This document shows, piece by piece, positions 1 to 8,066 of a DNA stretch of 64,000 nt. A program made the translations under genes and the position numbers. The notes under the pieces were generated by a model, which was not told the DNA's origin, did no database searches, and worked only from the letters and a program-made list of their open reading frames with translations. The number at the start of each line of letters is the position of its first letter. Within the stretch, counting starts at the first letter, position 1. This DNA is from Streptosporangium saharense (GTDB taxonomy: Bacteria > Actinomycetota > Actinomycetes > Streptosporangiales > Streptosporangiaceae), in assembly GCF_014203715.1 (NCBI RefSeq), contig NZ_JACHJP010000012.1:124001-188000 (forward strand), in the 5' to 3' direction.

Positions 1-1523
1 ACCCGCCACGTCGCGAGCCCTCCCGCGCCGCCGAGCGGGTGGACCCGCTCCCAGACGGACGAGCCCTTGCGCATCGTCCAGACCCCGCCGCGCTGCACGG
101 TCAGCATCAGCCGTCTGGCGCCATTGGCCACCTTCGCGCCGAGACAGACCCCGGCGCCGGTGCGCGGGTCGAGCGCGCTGTCGTCGTCAACCCGCCCCCT
201 GAACTCCAGCGTGAAGTCACACCCCCTGGACACGTCGAGGGGACGCCAGGCGTGGGACGGCACCGGGCCGGTGCTCCTGAGGCGGATCACGCCCGCGTCG
301 TTCCGCGCCCCGCCGGTGAGCGTCCAGGTGCCGGTGAGCAGGTCGTCGCCCGCGAAGGGGCGGGAGATGTCGAGTTTGGCCACCTTGATGTTGGTCTGGT
401 TGTGTTCCCAGACCACCACGAACCGGCCGGGCTCGTACTCGTCGGCGCTGGGGTAGACGTCCCACCCCCTGGCCGCGCCCCTGGTCAGCCTGGGGCCGTC
501 GGCGAAGAGCCGCCCCGGCTCCCACGGCCGCCCTGGCCGCCTGACCTTGTAGTGCAGCACCTCGCGGTACTGGTCGGGCTTGGTGGCCGAGGCGCCGAGG
601 AACGGCCCGGCGAAGGTGTTGTAGATCGCGAGGTGACGGCCCGCCGAGTCGCCGTGGAAGAACGTCTTGACGTAGTAGTTGGGCAGTTCGCGGTCCAGCC
701 TCATCGGCGACCACGTCAGCCCGCCGTCCCGGCTCGTCGCGGTCGCGCAGTAGGCGGCGTTGGCCCGGTAGTGCGCGTCCCGCTCGGCGGGGGTGGTCCC
801 CCCGGTCAGGTCGAGGGTCCTGGTCACCATCACGATCGTGCCCGGCTCGTCCTGGGAGGGGGCGATCTGCGGCTCCTCGACCGCGACGCCGGGCGGGTTG
901 TCGGCCAGGCCACCGGAGGTCCAGGTGACCAGGTCCGTCGAACGCAGCACCCCCGCCCTGGTCGCGGTCCCCACCCTCCGCCAGTACGGCACCAGCCACA
1001 CCCCGTCGTGTCTGAGCGGCTTACCGGCGACGACCACACCCCGGGCGTTGCCGGGCACGTCCACGACGATCGGGAAGTCCGCCCAGGTCACGCCGCCGTC
1101 GAGGCTCCGCTTCGCCGTCATCGCGACGGGGAAGCCGTCGAGGTCGCCCGAGGCGTCACGGTCCTCGGCGACCGTGATCCTCCCGAGCAGCGCGTACAGC
1201 GCGTCCCCGTCCTTAAGGAAGATCACGTAGTGGTAGCGGTGGGTCGCGGTCGCCGGGGCCAGTGTGCCGACCGTCCAGGTCGTCCCGCCGTCCACGGACC
1301 TGGCGTACATGATGGAGCCCTGGTCGGTCGGCGCCGGGTCGCGGGAGTCGCCGAGCCCGGCCCGCCAGGCGACCACCAGCCGCCGGGCGTCGAGCGCGAC
1401 GACGTCGGGGACCCGGTTGCCCTCGTGTGCCAGCTCCCCGTCCGGGGTCCGCGCTGCGGTGCCGTACACGATGACGGGGGTGGTGACGTCCGATCCGACG
1501 GCGTCGGTCTCAGGCCAGGGCAT
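1..1523 (-). CDS. Sialidase-like Asp-box (BNR) glycoside hydrolase, C-terminus off the left edge
   Basis: The minus strand is open from an ATG at 1523 to the left edge (507 codons, no stop). The protein begins MPWPETDAVGSDV and soon carries NRVPDVV, the place of the family's F/Y-R-I-P motif. Three Asp boxes follow (SVDGGTTWT, SLDGGVTWA, SRDGGLTWS), the signature of six-bladed-propeller sialidases. After about residue 400 the sequence changes to a beta-rich region (WTLTGGARNDAG, then DFTLEFRGRVDD) like a lectin-type jelly roll. Exo-alpha-sialidase is the best call; other BNR hydrolases are possible because the full arginine triad was not located. No signal peptide is visible and no upstream in-frame start was found, so it may be cytosolic or exported another way. 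It is divergent from the GH20 gene across 132 bases, which fits joint glycan trimming. Confidence 0.78.
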   Translation of the reverse strand, partial: MPWPETDAVGSDVTTPVIVYGTAARTPDGELAHEGNRVPDVVALDARRLVVAWRAGLGDSRDPAPTDQGSIMYARSVDGGTTWTVGTLAPATATHRYHYVIFLKDGDALYALLGRITVAEDRDASGDLDGFPVAMTAKRSLDGGVTWADFPIVVDVPGNARGVVVAGKPLRHDGVWLVPYWRRVGTATRAGVLRSTDLVTWTSGGLADNPPGVAVEEPQIAPSQDEPGTIVMVTRTLDLTGGTTPAERDAHYRANAAYCATATSRDGGLTWSPMRLDRELPNYYVKTFFHGDSAGRHLAIYNTFAGPFLGASATKPDQYREVLHYKVRRPGRPWEPGRLFADGPRLTRGAARGWDVYPSADEYEPGRFVVVWEHNQTNIKVAKLDISRPFAGDDLLTGTWTLTGGARNDAGVIRLRSTGPVPSHAWRPLDVSRGCDFTLEFRGRVDDDSALDPRTGAGVCLGAKVANGARRLMLTVQRGGVWTMRKGSSVWERVHPLGGAGGLATWR

Positions 1524-1655
1524 GGAGCACAGCGAACAGGTGCCGGATGGCCGCGGGGTTGCCCGGGGGTTAAGGGGCGGTGTCGTGTCCTTCTTGACGC
1601 CGGTCCGCGCCTTCGGTGAGGGTGGTCGACGAGATCATCCTTTGGAGGGAACGCC

Positions 1656-3269
1656 ATGGCACCGATCCTGGCCCGCCTGTGGCGCTCCTGGCCCGCACGC
1701 ATCGCCGCCGTCTCGGTCCTCGTGCTCGGCGCGGGAGCGGTGACGCTGACCACGCGTGGCGGTACGGCTCCGGCCCCGATGGGGGAGGTCCTGCCGGTGC
1801 CCGTCTCGGTACGGCCCGCGGCGGACATCTCCTACACGCTGGCGCCGGACGCGGCCGTCCACACCGAGGCGGGCTCGGCGGAGGCGGCCCAGGTCGGCGC
1901 CTACCTCGCCGGGCTGCTGCGCCCCTCGACCGGCTACGCCCTGCCGGTCGTCCAGGACGGACAGGAGAGCGGCGTCTCGCTGCTGCTCACCGGCGCCGAC
2001 CCGGTCGTCGGCTCCGAGGGCTACCAGCTCGACGTGACCGAGGAGGCCGTGGTCATCCGCGCCAGGACGGGCACCGGGCTCTTCAACGGGGTGCAGACAC
2101 TGCGCCAGCTCCTGCCGCCCCGGATCGAGAGCGCCACCGCCGTGCCGGGGCCGTGGACCGTGCGGGGCGGGCGGATCGTGGACTACCCCCGCTTCCCCTA
2201 CCGGGGCGCCATGCTCGACGTCGCCCGCCACTTCCACCCGGTCGAGACGGTCAGGCGGTACATCGACCGGATCGTCCTCTACAAGATCAACCACCTGCAC
2301 CTGCACCTCTCCGACGACCAGGGCTGGCGCATCGCCGTCGACAGCAGGCCAAGGCTGACCGAGTACGGCGGGCGCACCCAGGTCGGCGGCGGCCCCGGCG
2401 GCCACTACACCAAGGCGCAGTACCGGGAGATCGTCGAGTACGCGGCCCAGCGGCACGTCACCGTCGTCCCCGAGATCGACCTGCCCGGCCACACCAACGC
2501 GGTGCTGGCCTCCTACGCCGAGCTGAACTGCGACGGGAAGGCCAGGAAGCCCTACACCGGGACCGACGTCGGGTTCAGCACGCTGTGCACCACGAAGGAG
2601 GAGTCCTACGCCTTCGTCAAGGACGTCCTCGGGGAGATCGCCGCGCTGACCCCCGGCCCCTACCTGCACATCGGTGGCGACGAGGCCACGGCGACCCCGC
2701 CGGAGCGGTACGCGGCGTTCATGAACCGGGTCCAGCCGATGGTCGCCGCGACCGGCAAGACGGTCATGGGATGGCACCAGATCGGCGAGCCCGAGGTGCG
2801 CCACCAGGAGGGACGCGTCCTGCAGTACTGGGGACGCACCGGCGCAGACCCGCTGGTGGCCGGGGCCGTCGCCAAGGGCGCCCGGGTGGTCATGTCACCG
2901 GCCAACCGGGCCTACCTCGACATGAAGTACGACGAGGAGACCGTCCCCGGGCAGAAGTGGGCGGGCTACGTCGAGGTGCGCGACGCCTACGACTGGGACC
3001 CCGGCTCCCACCTGGAGGACGTGCCCGCCTCGGCCGTCCTCGGCGTCGAGGCGCCGCTGTGGACGGAGGCGATCTCCACGGAGAAGGAGATCGAGTACAT
3101 GGCCTTCCCCCGGCTGCCCGCCATCGCCGAGCTGGGGTGGTCGCCGAGGGCGACGCACGACTGGACGGCCTTCGCGCGCCGCCTCGGCGCCCAGGGACCC
3201 CGGTGGGCGGCCATGGACCTCGGCTTTCACCACTCGCCGCAGGTCACCTGGGACGGCCAGGCCGGGTGA
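1656..3269 (+). CDS. GH20 beta-N-acetylhexosaminidase, membrane-anchored or secreted
   Basis: This 537-residue protein removes terminal beta-linked GlcNAc or GalNAc from glycans or chitin oligomers. The first 35 residues hold basic residues followed by a hydrophobic stretch (IAAVSVLVLGAGAV), a signal peptide or anchor. An N-terminal GH20b-like domain covers about residues 50-165. The TIM barrel opens with YRGAMLDVARHFHP, and the GH20 signature HIGGDEA has the catalytic pair Asp342-Glu343, as expected for substrate-assisted catalysis through the N-acetyl group. The length is usual for actinomycete members. The ATG has a strong Shine-Dalgarno (GGAGGG, about 6 bases upstream). It is divergent from the sialidase-like gene and convergent with the GNAT gene, 3 bases away. 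Confidence 0.93.
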   Translation: MAPILARLWRSWPARIAAVSVLVLGAGAVTLTTRGGTAPAPMGEVLPVPVSVRPAADISYTLAPDAAVHTEAGSAEAAQVGAYLAGLLRPSTGYALPVVQDGQESGVSLLLTGADPVVGSEGYQLDVTEEAVVIRARTGTGLFNGVQTLRQLLPPRIESATAVPGPWTVRGGRIVDYPRFPYRGAMLDVARHFHPVETVRRYIDRIVLYKINHLHLHLSDDQGWRIAVDSRPRLTEYGGRTQVGGGPGGHYTKAQYREIVEYAAQRHVTVVPEIDLPGHTNAVLASYAELNCDGKARKPYTGTDVGFSTLCTTKEESYAFVKDVLGEIAALTPGPYLHIGGDEATATPPERYAAFMNRVQPMVAATGKTVMGWHQIGEPEVRHQEGRVLQYWGRTGADPLVAGAVAKGARVVMSPANRAYLDMKYDEETVPGQKWAGYVEVRDAYDWDPGSHLEDVPASAVLGVEAPLWTEAISTEKEIEYMAFPRLPAIAELGWSPRATHDWTAFARRLGAQGPRWAAMDLGFHHSPQVTWDGQAG

Positions 3270-3272
3270 GCG

Positions 3273-3746
3273 TCAGCGGGCGGCGAGCGCCTCAAGGGCC
3301 TCGCCGGTGATCCGGTACGGGATCCACTCCTGCTGGGGCAGGGCGCCGAGCGAGACGTAGAACTCCGCGGCCGGGGTGTTCCAGTCGAGCACCTGCCACT
3401 CCAGCCTGCCGTACCCGCGCTCCACACAGAGCCGGGCCAGCTCGGTCAGCAGCAGCCTGCCGTACCCCTTCCCCCTGGCGGCCGGACGCACGAAGAGGTC
3501 CTCAAGGTGGATACCGTGCCTGCCGAGCCAGGTCGAGTAGGTGACGTACCAGATCGCGAAGCCCGCGATCTCCCCGTCCGGGTCCTGCGCGACATGGCAG
3601 AACACCGCGGGCTCGGGGCCGAAGAGGGACTCGCGCAACTGCTCGGGGGTGGTTCTGACCTCCTGCAGCGCCTTCTCGTACTCGGCGAGGCCGCGGATCA
3701 GATCGACGATCGCCGGGACGTCCTCCGGCGTTGCGGGACGAATCAT
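3273..3746 (-). CDS. GNAT-family N-acetyltransferase
   Basis: A 157-residue single-domain protein starting MIRPATPEDVPAIVDLIRGLAEYEKA, the usual first strand and helix of GNAT acetyltransferases. The acetyl-CoA binding loop is RGKGYGRLLL at about residues 103-112, preceded by the beta-4 segment LEDLFVRPAAR. GNAT enzymes transfer acetyl from acetyl-CoA to an amine. The YEKA region and overall pattern resemble diamine (spermidine/spermine type) acetyltransferases, but the substrate cannot be fixed. No clear Shine-Dalgarno precedes the ATG, so it may be leaderless. It is convergent with the GH20 gene. Confidence 0.88.
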   Translation of the reverse strand: MIRPATPEDVPAIVDLIRGLAEYEKALQEVRTTPEQLRESLFGPEPAVFCHVAQDPDGEIAGFAIWYVTYSTWLGRHGIHLEDLFVRPAARGKGYGRLLLTELARLCVERGYGRLEWQVLDWNTPAAEFYVSLGALPQQEWIPYRITGEALEALAAR

Positions 3747-3860
3747 GCCCGCAGTCTAGGGTCACGGTCAGGAGGGTCGGCGTGGCCGTACCGGGGATGC
3801 GTCCCGTAGGTTGTCTGGTCACACACGGGATGTCGGAAACGTCGGGAAAGGCGGGCGACC

Positions 3861-4079
3861 ATGCGGGAAGAGCCGACCGGTGAGCGGTTGACGGAGCTGA
3901 GGCGGACGTTCGACGCCATCGACGCCGACGGGGACGGCTTCGTCACCGACGAGGAGTTCGGCGCGCACTTCCCCGACCTGCCCGCCGAGGCGCTCGGCTC
4001 GCTGAACCGCGACGCGGACGCCGACGGCGACGGGCGGCTGTCCTTCGAGGAGTTCGTCAGGATCGTCTCCGGCGACTGA
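3861..4079 (+). CDS. Small EF-hand calcium-binding protein
   Basis: This 72-residue soluble protein has two canonical EF-hand loops. Loop 1 is residues 21-32 (DADGDGFVTDEE), with Asp at positions 1, 3 and 5 and Glu at 12. Loop 2 is residues 53-64 (DADGDGRLSFEE). Each is flanked by helices, giving one paired EF-hand domain, the size of the small actinomycete calcium sensors or buffers. There is no signal peptide or membrane segment, so it acts in the cytosol. A GGAAAGGCGGG stretch precedes the ATG. It sits alone between the GNAT gene and an anti-sigma-like ATPase. Its partner is unknown. Confidence 0.9.
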   Translation: MREEPTGERLTELRRTFDAIDADGDGFVTDEEFGAHFPDLPAEALGSLNRDADADGDGRLSFEEFVRIVSGD

Positions 4080-4120
4080 CGGGCGGCCCTTCGAAGATCG
4101 GCCCAGGGGGGTCGGGTAGT

Positions 4121-4663
4121 GTGACGATACCTGGTCCACCAACGGATCTCTCGGTGAGGACATGGCCATTCGCCCGGACAGACGGACGGACCCCGACGGG
4201 TCACCCGCTCTCGTCCCGGCCGGTGACCCGGGACGGGCGGTCCGCGCCACGGGGGACACCCGTGGCTGAGAGGACCCGTGGCGAGGTGCGCAGGACGTCC
4301 TTCCCCATCGGGGACGACCTGGCCGAGATGCGGCGCCAGACCAGGGAGTTCCTCGCGGCGGCGGCCCTGGGCGAGCTGCGGGAGACCAACTTCGTCCTGG
4401 CCATCAGCGAGGCCGCCAACAACGTGCTCGACCACGCGGGCACCGGCGGCTGGATCGTCCTGCGGTGCGACGACGACCGGGTCGTCGCGGAGATCAGCGA
4501 CGAGGCGGGACTGCTCACCGACACCGGGGCGGGCCGCGTCCGGCCGCCCATCGGCTCCCGCAGGGGCTACGGGCTGTGGCTGATGCGGGAGATGTGCGAC
4601 TCGGTGGAGATTCTCGCCGAGCGGGGCGCCTCGACGGTACGGCTCACCATGCTGCGCCTCTGA
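4121..4663 (+). CDS. Anti-sigma-factor-like ATP-binding protein (HATPase_c, RsbW/SpoIIAB type)
   Basis: This 180-residue protein carries a GHKL ATPase fold in its C-terminal 120 residues. The N box is EAANNVLDH (Glu97, Asn100, Asn101), the G1-type segment ISDEAG is at about 125-130, and RRGYGLWLM at about 148-155 is the ATP-lid/G2 region. Such proteins are serine kinases that bind a sigma factor and phosphorylate a STAS anti-anti-sigma protein. The GTG at 4121 has AGGGGGG upstream. An in-frame GTG at 4262 would remove the low-complexity first 47 residues and start just before the domain, so the true start is open. A STAS gene lies 0.4 kb downstream on the other strand, but no sigma factor gene is adjacent. 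Confidence 0.85.
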   Translation: MTIPGPPTDLSVRTWPFARTDGRTPTGHPLSSRPVTRDGRSAPRGTPVAERTRGEVRRTSFPIGDDLAEMRRQTREFLAAAALGELRETNFVLAISEAANNVLDHAGTGGWIVLRCDDDRVVAEISDEAGLLTDTGAGRVRPPIGSRRGYGLWLMREMCDSVEILAERGASTVRLTMLRL

Positions 4664-4679
4664 GACCCCTGAGGAAGGT

Positions 4680-4949
4680 TCAGTCGCGGGAGAGCGGGTC
4701 CCGCCGCTCGCTGATCAGCGTCGCGCACCTGCGCACCCGCGCCTCGTTGAACGGCCGCGACCCCGGGATCTGCAACAGGCTCGTGCGCAGCGCCTCGTAG
4801 ACCTCCTCGGCGGGGCGCCCGTCGTGCGAGGCGCCGACCCGGCGGATCACCTGGACGGCCCGGACGTCGAAGCCCGCCTCACGCGCGGCGGCACCGGGGG
4901 CCACGTCACGCAGCGCGGCCTTGTCCATCGTGATACGGACACGCGACAT
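4680..4949 (-). CDS. Conserved hypothetical protein, 89 residues
   Basis: A small soluble protein beginning MSRVRITMDKAALRDVAPGAAAREAGFDV. It reads as short helices with no membrane segment, metal-binding motif or signal peptide. The family is not recognised. The protein has normal composition for the window, a GGGAGCC stretch upstream of its ATG, and third-position GC typical of real genes. It lies between the anti-sigma ATPase (opposite strand, 16 bases from its stop) and the STAS gene (same strand, 99 bases upstream), so it could belong to the same regulatory group, but nothing in the sequence shows a function. Confidence 0.65.
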   Translation of the reverse strand: MSRVRITMDKAALRDVAPGAAAREAGFDVRAVQVIRRVGASHDGRPAEEVYEALRTSLLQIPGSRPFNEARVRRCATLISERRDPLSRD

Positions 4950-5048
4950 CCCTTGGCTCCCTCTATGGGCTCGGCCTACCTTGCCCGATCACCCTAGGAG
5001 CCCGGGTGGGAGCCGCGACGCCGTCGTTGACGTGTCACGGGCCTTCCG

Positions 5049-5432
5049 TCAGCGACTCTTTGCCAGGGGGTCCGTCAGCGCGCTCTCCCCGAACGCCCGC
5101 TGCTGGGACTCGTGCACGTCCCGGTCGATGGGGAAGGCGTCGGCGAGCTTGGTCAGTTCGAGCAGGCGGCCAAGCACCCCGTGCACTCCCGCCAGACGCA
5201 GCCATCCGTTGCGCTCGTAGGCCCGCCGCAGCGTCGTCAGCAGGGTCCAGATGCCGCTTGAGTCGCAGAAACCGAGCCCCGTCGTGTCGATGATGACGCG
5301 CGACTGTCTCCGCGTCAGCACCTCGGTGAGCGTCTCCTCAAGCCGTGGGGCCGATGTTTTGTCGAGATCGCCGTTGAGCGAGACCACGGAGAACCGTGGG
5401 TGATCGTTCACGGTGACGGAAAGCCGTGTCAT
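5049..5432 (-). CDS. STAS-domain anti-anti-sigma factor (RsbV/SpoIIAA type)
   Basis: This 127-residue protein is a single STAS domain (VVSLNGDLDKTSAPRLEETL, then RVIIDTTGLGFCDSSGIWTL). The serine that the partner kinase phosphorylates in this family lies in DSSG (Ser58 or Ser59). Unphosphorylated, such a protein binds the anti-sigma kinase and frees the sigma factor. A 20-residue tail after about residue 105 carries an acidic, His/Gln-containing stretch (RDVHESQQRAF) not needed for the fold. The natural partner candidate is the HATPase protein at 4121-4663, though pairing is inferred only from proximity. The gene is preceded by GCGGGGCATC before the ATG. Confidence 0.9.
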   Translation of the reverse strand: MTRLSVTVNDHPRFSVVSLNGDLDKTSAPRLEETLTEVLTRRQSRVIIDTTGLGFCDSSGIWTLLTTLRRAYERNGWLRLAGVHGVLGRLLELTKLADAFPIDRDVHESQQRAFGESALTDPLAKSR

Positions 5433-5532
5433 GATGCCCCGCTGTCTACCTCAGCCTGAGACAGCGCCCTTATGGGAGCCGTGCGAAGACGGAAACCACT
5501 CCAACCACCGTACGCCCATGGCTGAGGACAGT

Positions 5533-6282
5533 TCAACGGCCGGGAAGGAACGGCGGATGATCAGCGGGTGACGGCTTCCCCGCCCGTCCCGCGCGCGAGC
5601 CCGCGTAGGTGGCGAGCCGGGTCGCCTGCAGCCGTTCCGAGGGCCGCAGCGCGGGGTGACTGTTCAGCACCGGGTCGAATCCCGGCAGGTCACCGGCCTG
5701 TTCCGGCAGGGGAGTGTGGACGCTCAGCCGTACCAGGGGACGCCTGTCCGCGCCGTCCACCCCGAGGGTGAACTCGATCGGTCCGTCCGCGACCGCCTTC
5801 CTCAGCAGGGCCGGTACGGCGGGCACCCCAGAGGCCGGGCCGTACCCCACGGCCAGGAAGCGCAGCGGCTCGCCCGCGTGGTCGTAGGCCAGGATCGTCG
5901 AGTAGACCCCGGGGACGAAACGGCGCCGGGGCAGAGGCAGCAGGCCAGGCCACAGCGCCGAGCACAGCAGCAGGTCGAGGTCGCCCCCCGCGCCACCCGC
6001 CCCGGGCAGCCGTACGGCCAGGCCGAGCACGTCGGGCAGGGGAGAGGGCAGCAGGCCGGCCCTGGACAGGCGGACCAGCGCGGGATGGTCACCGGGCCCG
6101 TCGAGGGCCGGGACGCCGAACATCGGATGGTCGAGCACGCGGAGCGTGGCCTGGAAGGAGACGCCGTCGGTGAACACCGCGCGTCCGTCACGCGCGGCGG
6201 CGAGCCAACGGGCGACCGTGGTCCCGGAAGTGGTGCCGGTCCCGGCGGCGTCCGTCATGCGCCCTGTGTGGGTCGCCCGCAC
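5533..6282 (-). CDS. Catalase-superfamily-like protein of unknown function
   Basis: The protein (about 249 residues) resembles actinomycete proteins with a degenerate catalase-type core. HPALVRLSRAGL and DVLGLAVRLPG, followed by a DLLL strand, echo the RFS and RGFAVKF segments of catalases. The C-terminal FDPVLNSHPALRPSERLQATRL is typical of this actinomycete group. I see neither the catalytic His-Asn pair nor the heme-ligand tyrosine motif, so catalase activity is not claimed; database names such as phosphodiesterase for relatives are weakly supported. The GTG at 6282 is chosen because GGGGAGG lies 4 bases upstream; an ATG at 6258 and longer starts up to 6339 are alternatives. Confidence 0.6.
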   Translation of the reverse strand: MRATHTGRMTDAAGTGTTSGTTVARWLAAARDGRAVFTDGVSFQATLRVLDHPMFGVPALDGPGDHPALVRLSRAGLLPSPLPDVLGLAVRLPGAGGAGGDLDLLLCSALWPGLLPLPRRRFVPGVYSTILAYDHAGEPLRFLAVGYGPASGVPAVPALLRKAVADGPIEFTLGVDGADRRPLVRLSVHTPLPEQAGDLPGFDPVLNSHPALRPSERLQATRLATYAGSRAGRAGKPSPADHPPFLPGR

Positions 6283-6411
6283 ATCGCCTCCCCGTTCCCC
6301 CGCGTCCTCCTGTCGTCGTACCCGCCGTCGTGTCTCCAAACGGGCTTCTCCCGACAGATCCCCCTAAGCGGGACGGTGGGGGGAGGCCGTCTCGTGGGAA
6401 GCGATCGTGGT

Positions 6412-6711
6412 CTAGGCGCCGGCGAGCTGGCCCGCGGGGTGGATGTGGCTCCCCTGCTCGTCGTGGTGGTCGGCGTCCGCGTCGTCGAACCAGACCCCGC
6501 CGTCGGCGAGGTAGCGGAAGCGGATCGGCTGCTGCGACGGGACGGTGAGGCTCACCTGGTAGGTGTCGTTCTTACGCTCCATCGGGTGGGCGTAGGGATC
6601 CCAGTCGTTGAAGTCGCCGACCAGTGAGATTCCGCCGACGGCCCGGTCGAGCGGCACGGTGAAGGTGAGTCTGACCTTCCCGTTCTTGGTGGGCTTACCA
6701 CGCTTGATCAT
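6412..6711 (-). CDS. Isoamylase N-terminal/CBM48 (AMPK glycogen-binding-like) domain protein
   Basis: This 99-residue protein is a lone CBM48 early-set immunoglobulin-like domain. VRLTFTVP at residues 13-20, GISLVGDFNDWDP with the classic FNDWDP loop, and RFRYLADGGVWFDDADA near residue 70 match the glycogen-binding beta-sandwich of branching enzymes and AMPK beta. A His/Asp-rich stretch (DADADHHDEQGSH) ends the domain. There is no catalytic domain and no signal peptide, so it probably binds alpha-glucan in the cytosol or serves as a small adaptor. It is divergent from the kinase-like gene at 6995, with a large palindrome between them. Confidence 0.88.
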   Translation of the reverse strand: MIKRGKPTKNGKVRLTFTVPLDRAVGGISLVGDFNDWDPYAHPMERKNDTYQVSLTVPSQQPIRFRYLADGGVWFDDADADHHDEQGSHIHPAGQLAGA

Positions 6712-6833
6712 CGAGTCTCTCCTGACATCACTGTGTCCGTAGGTAACCGGCCGTGGTCCCGCCAGGCGGCACGGGCCTCCGTCGCGGCCCTCGCCTGCGG
6801 GTCGCGATCAGGAAGCCGACATCCGGGTCACGG

Positions 6834-6869
6834 CTGGCGGTAACGATCCACATGGATGGTTACCGCCAG
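6834..6869. promoter_or_regulatory. 36-bp near-perfect palindrome between divergent genes
   Basis: CTGGCGGTAAC at 6834-6844 is perfectly repeated inverted as GTTACCGCCAG at 6859-6869, and the space between holds a second inverted pair (ATCCA and TGGAT). The whole 36 bases can fold as one hairpin with a 2-base loop if a G/G mismatch is allowed. It lies between two divergent starts (6711 minus, 6995 plus) and has no T-run, so an operator or bidirectional control element is more likely than a terminator. Confidence 0.6.
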
Positions 6870-6994
6870 TCATCGCCCGGCAACACGGAGCGTCGATTTT
6901 TGGTCGGGATCACGTCCGACCTTGACTGGAACGTGATGCTTATGGGGATAGTCGGCGAAGTCCTTGGTACGACTGGTTCGATAAAGATGTCCCC

Positions 6995-7624
6995 GTGGAC
7001 ATCAGGCCTATCTCGCCCGCGCACCTCGTCGAGGAACTCGCCGACCGGATCGCCGCCGGACCCCGTACCTCCTGGGTGCGGGTGGCCCTCGACGGCGCGC
7101 CCGCCGCGCACCCGGAACGGCTGGCGGAGGAGCTGGTCACCCCGCTGCGGCTGCGCGGGCGCGAGGTCATGCGGGTGTCCGCCGCCGACTTCCTGCGCCC
7201 GGCGTCTCTGCGTTTCGAGTACGGCAAGACGGATCCCGACGCCTTCTACACCGACTGGCTCGACGTCGGGGCCCTCGGCAGGGAGGTGCTCGGGCCGCTG
7301 GAACCCGGCCGTTCCGGGAAGGTGCTGCCCACGCTGTGGGACACGAGGATCGACCGGGCCACCCGCGCGCCGTACGTCACCGTGCCGCCGGGCGGGGTGC
7401 TGCTGCTGGACGGCGCGCTGCTGCTCGGCAGGTGGCTCGCCTTCGACCTGACCGTGCACCTGTGGTTGTCACCGGGCGCGCTGGCCAGGCGGACGGCGGA
7501 GGGGGAGCGCTGGACGCTGCCCGCCTACGCGCGCTACGAGCGGGAGGTCGGGCCGGTCGGTGCCGCCGACGTCGTCGTCCGCGTGGACGACCCCCGGCAT
7601 CCCGCGCTGGCCGGGCCGGGATGA
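6995..7624 (+). CDS. Uridine-kinase-like P-loop fold protein lacking the Walker A lysine
   Basis: A 209-residue protein laid out like actinomycete uridine kinase family members: VALDGAPAAHPERLAEEL at about residues 29-46, the strand VMRVSAADFLRP, the YTDWLD helix, VTVPPGGVLLLDGALLL, and VHLWLSPGALARR. In active relatives the first segment ends G-K-S/T before the helix. Here it reads A-P-A-A-H-P-E-R, so the phosphate-binding lysine and Ser/Thr are missing. It may have lost kinase activity and act in binding or regulation. The start is a GTG with weak upstream signals. The gene is divergent from the CBM48 gene. Confidence 0.72.
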   Translation: MDIRPISPAHLVEELADRIAAGPRTSWVRVALDGAPAAHPERLAEELVTPLRLRGREVMRVSAADFLRPASLRFEYGKTDPDAFYTDWLDVGALGREVLGPLEPGRSGKVLPTLWDTRIDRATRAPYVTVPPGGVLLLDGALLLGRWLAFDLTVHLWLSPGALARRTAEGERWTLPAYARYEREVGPVGAADVVVRVDDPRHPALAGPG

Positions 7625-7673
7625 CAGACGAGAGCGGGCGGCGCCTGGCCGCCCGCCTTGTCCGGCCGGGGTG

Positions 7674-7982
7674 TCAGACTCCGGCGCGTGAGGGTGCCCT
7701 GCCCTCGGCGTAGCCCGCCTCGATCAGTTCCTCACGGATGTCGTGCTTGCTCCTGGGGACCTCGGTGTCCTGGGTCTCCTCGATGCGCAGCGCCACACCC
7801 AGCGCGAAGAAGGTCGGTGCCCACTGGCCGATGAAGATGCCCCAGCGGTCGGCCCGGTCGAGCCCGGCGTGCTCGACCGACTTGGACGTCAGCCAGGAGG
7901 CGAAGGACAGGCCGATGGACGCGAAACCCGCGGCGTACATCGTGCTGGACTTCACGCCCGCCTTGCGAAGTATGTTGATCAT
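7674..7982 (-). CDS. Small membrane protein, two predicted transmembrane segments
   Basis: This 102-residue protein has a first hydrophobic segment at about residues 14-33 (TMYAAGFASIGLSFASWLT) and a second at about 48-66 (WGIFIGQWAPTFFALGVAL). A polar, charged C-terminal tail follows (RIEETQDTEVPRSKHDIREELIEAGY) that is likely cytosolic. GGGGGGA lies just upstream of the ATG at 7982. The family is not named here. It is followed on the same strand, in the upstream direction of the chromosome, by a coiled-coil gene starting at 8306. No enzymatic motif is seen. Confidence 0.72.
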   Translation of the reverse strand: MINILRKAGVKSSTMYAAGFASIGLSFASWLTSKSVEHAGLDRADRWGIFIGQWAPTFFALGVALRIEETQDTEVPRSKHDIREELIEAGYAEGRAPSRAGV

Positions 7983-8066
7983 TATTCCCCCCGATGGACT
8001 GTTCGCTGGTATCGGTACCCTTTCGGGTTTTATGTAACCGAATGTCCAGATTTAGGGGGAGGATTT

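Noticed and set aside
5533..6282. A true catalase
   Set aside because: The catalytic His and the heme-ligand Tyr motif are not seen and the protein is only about half the usual length.
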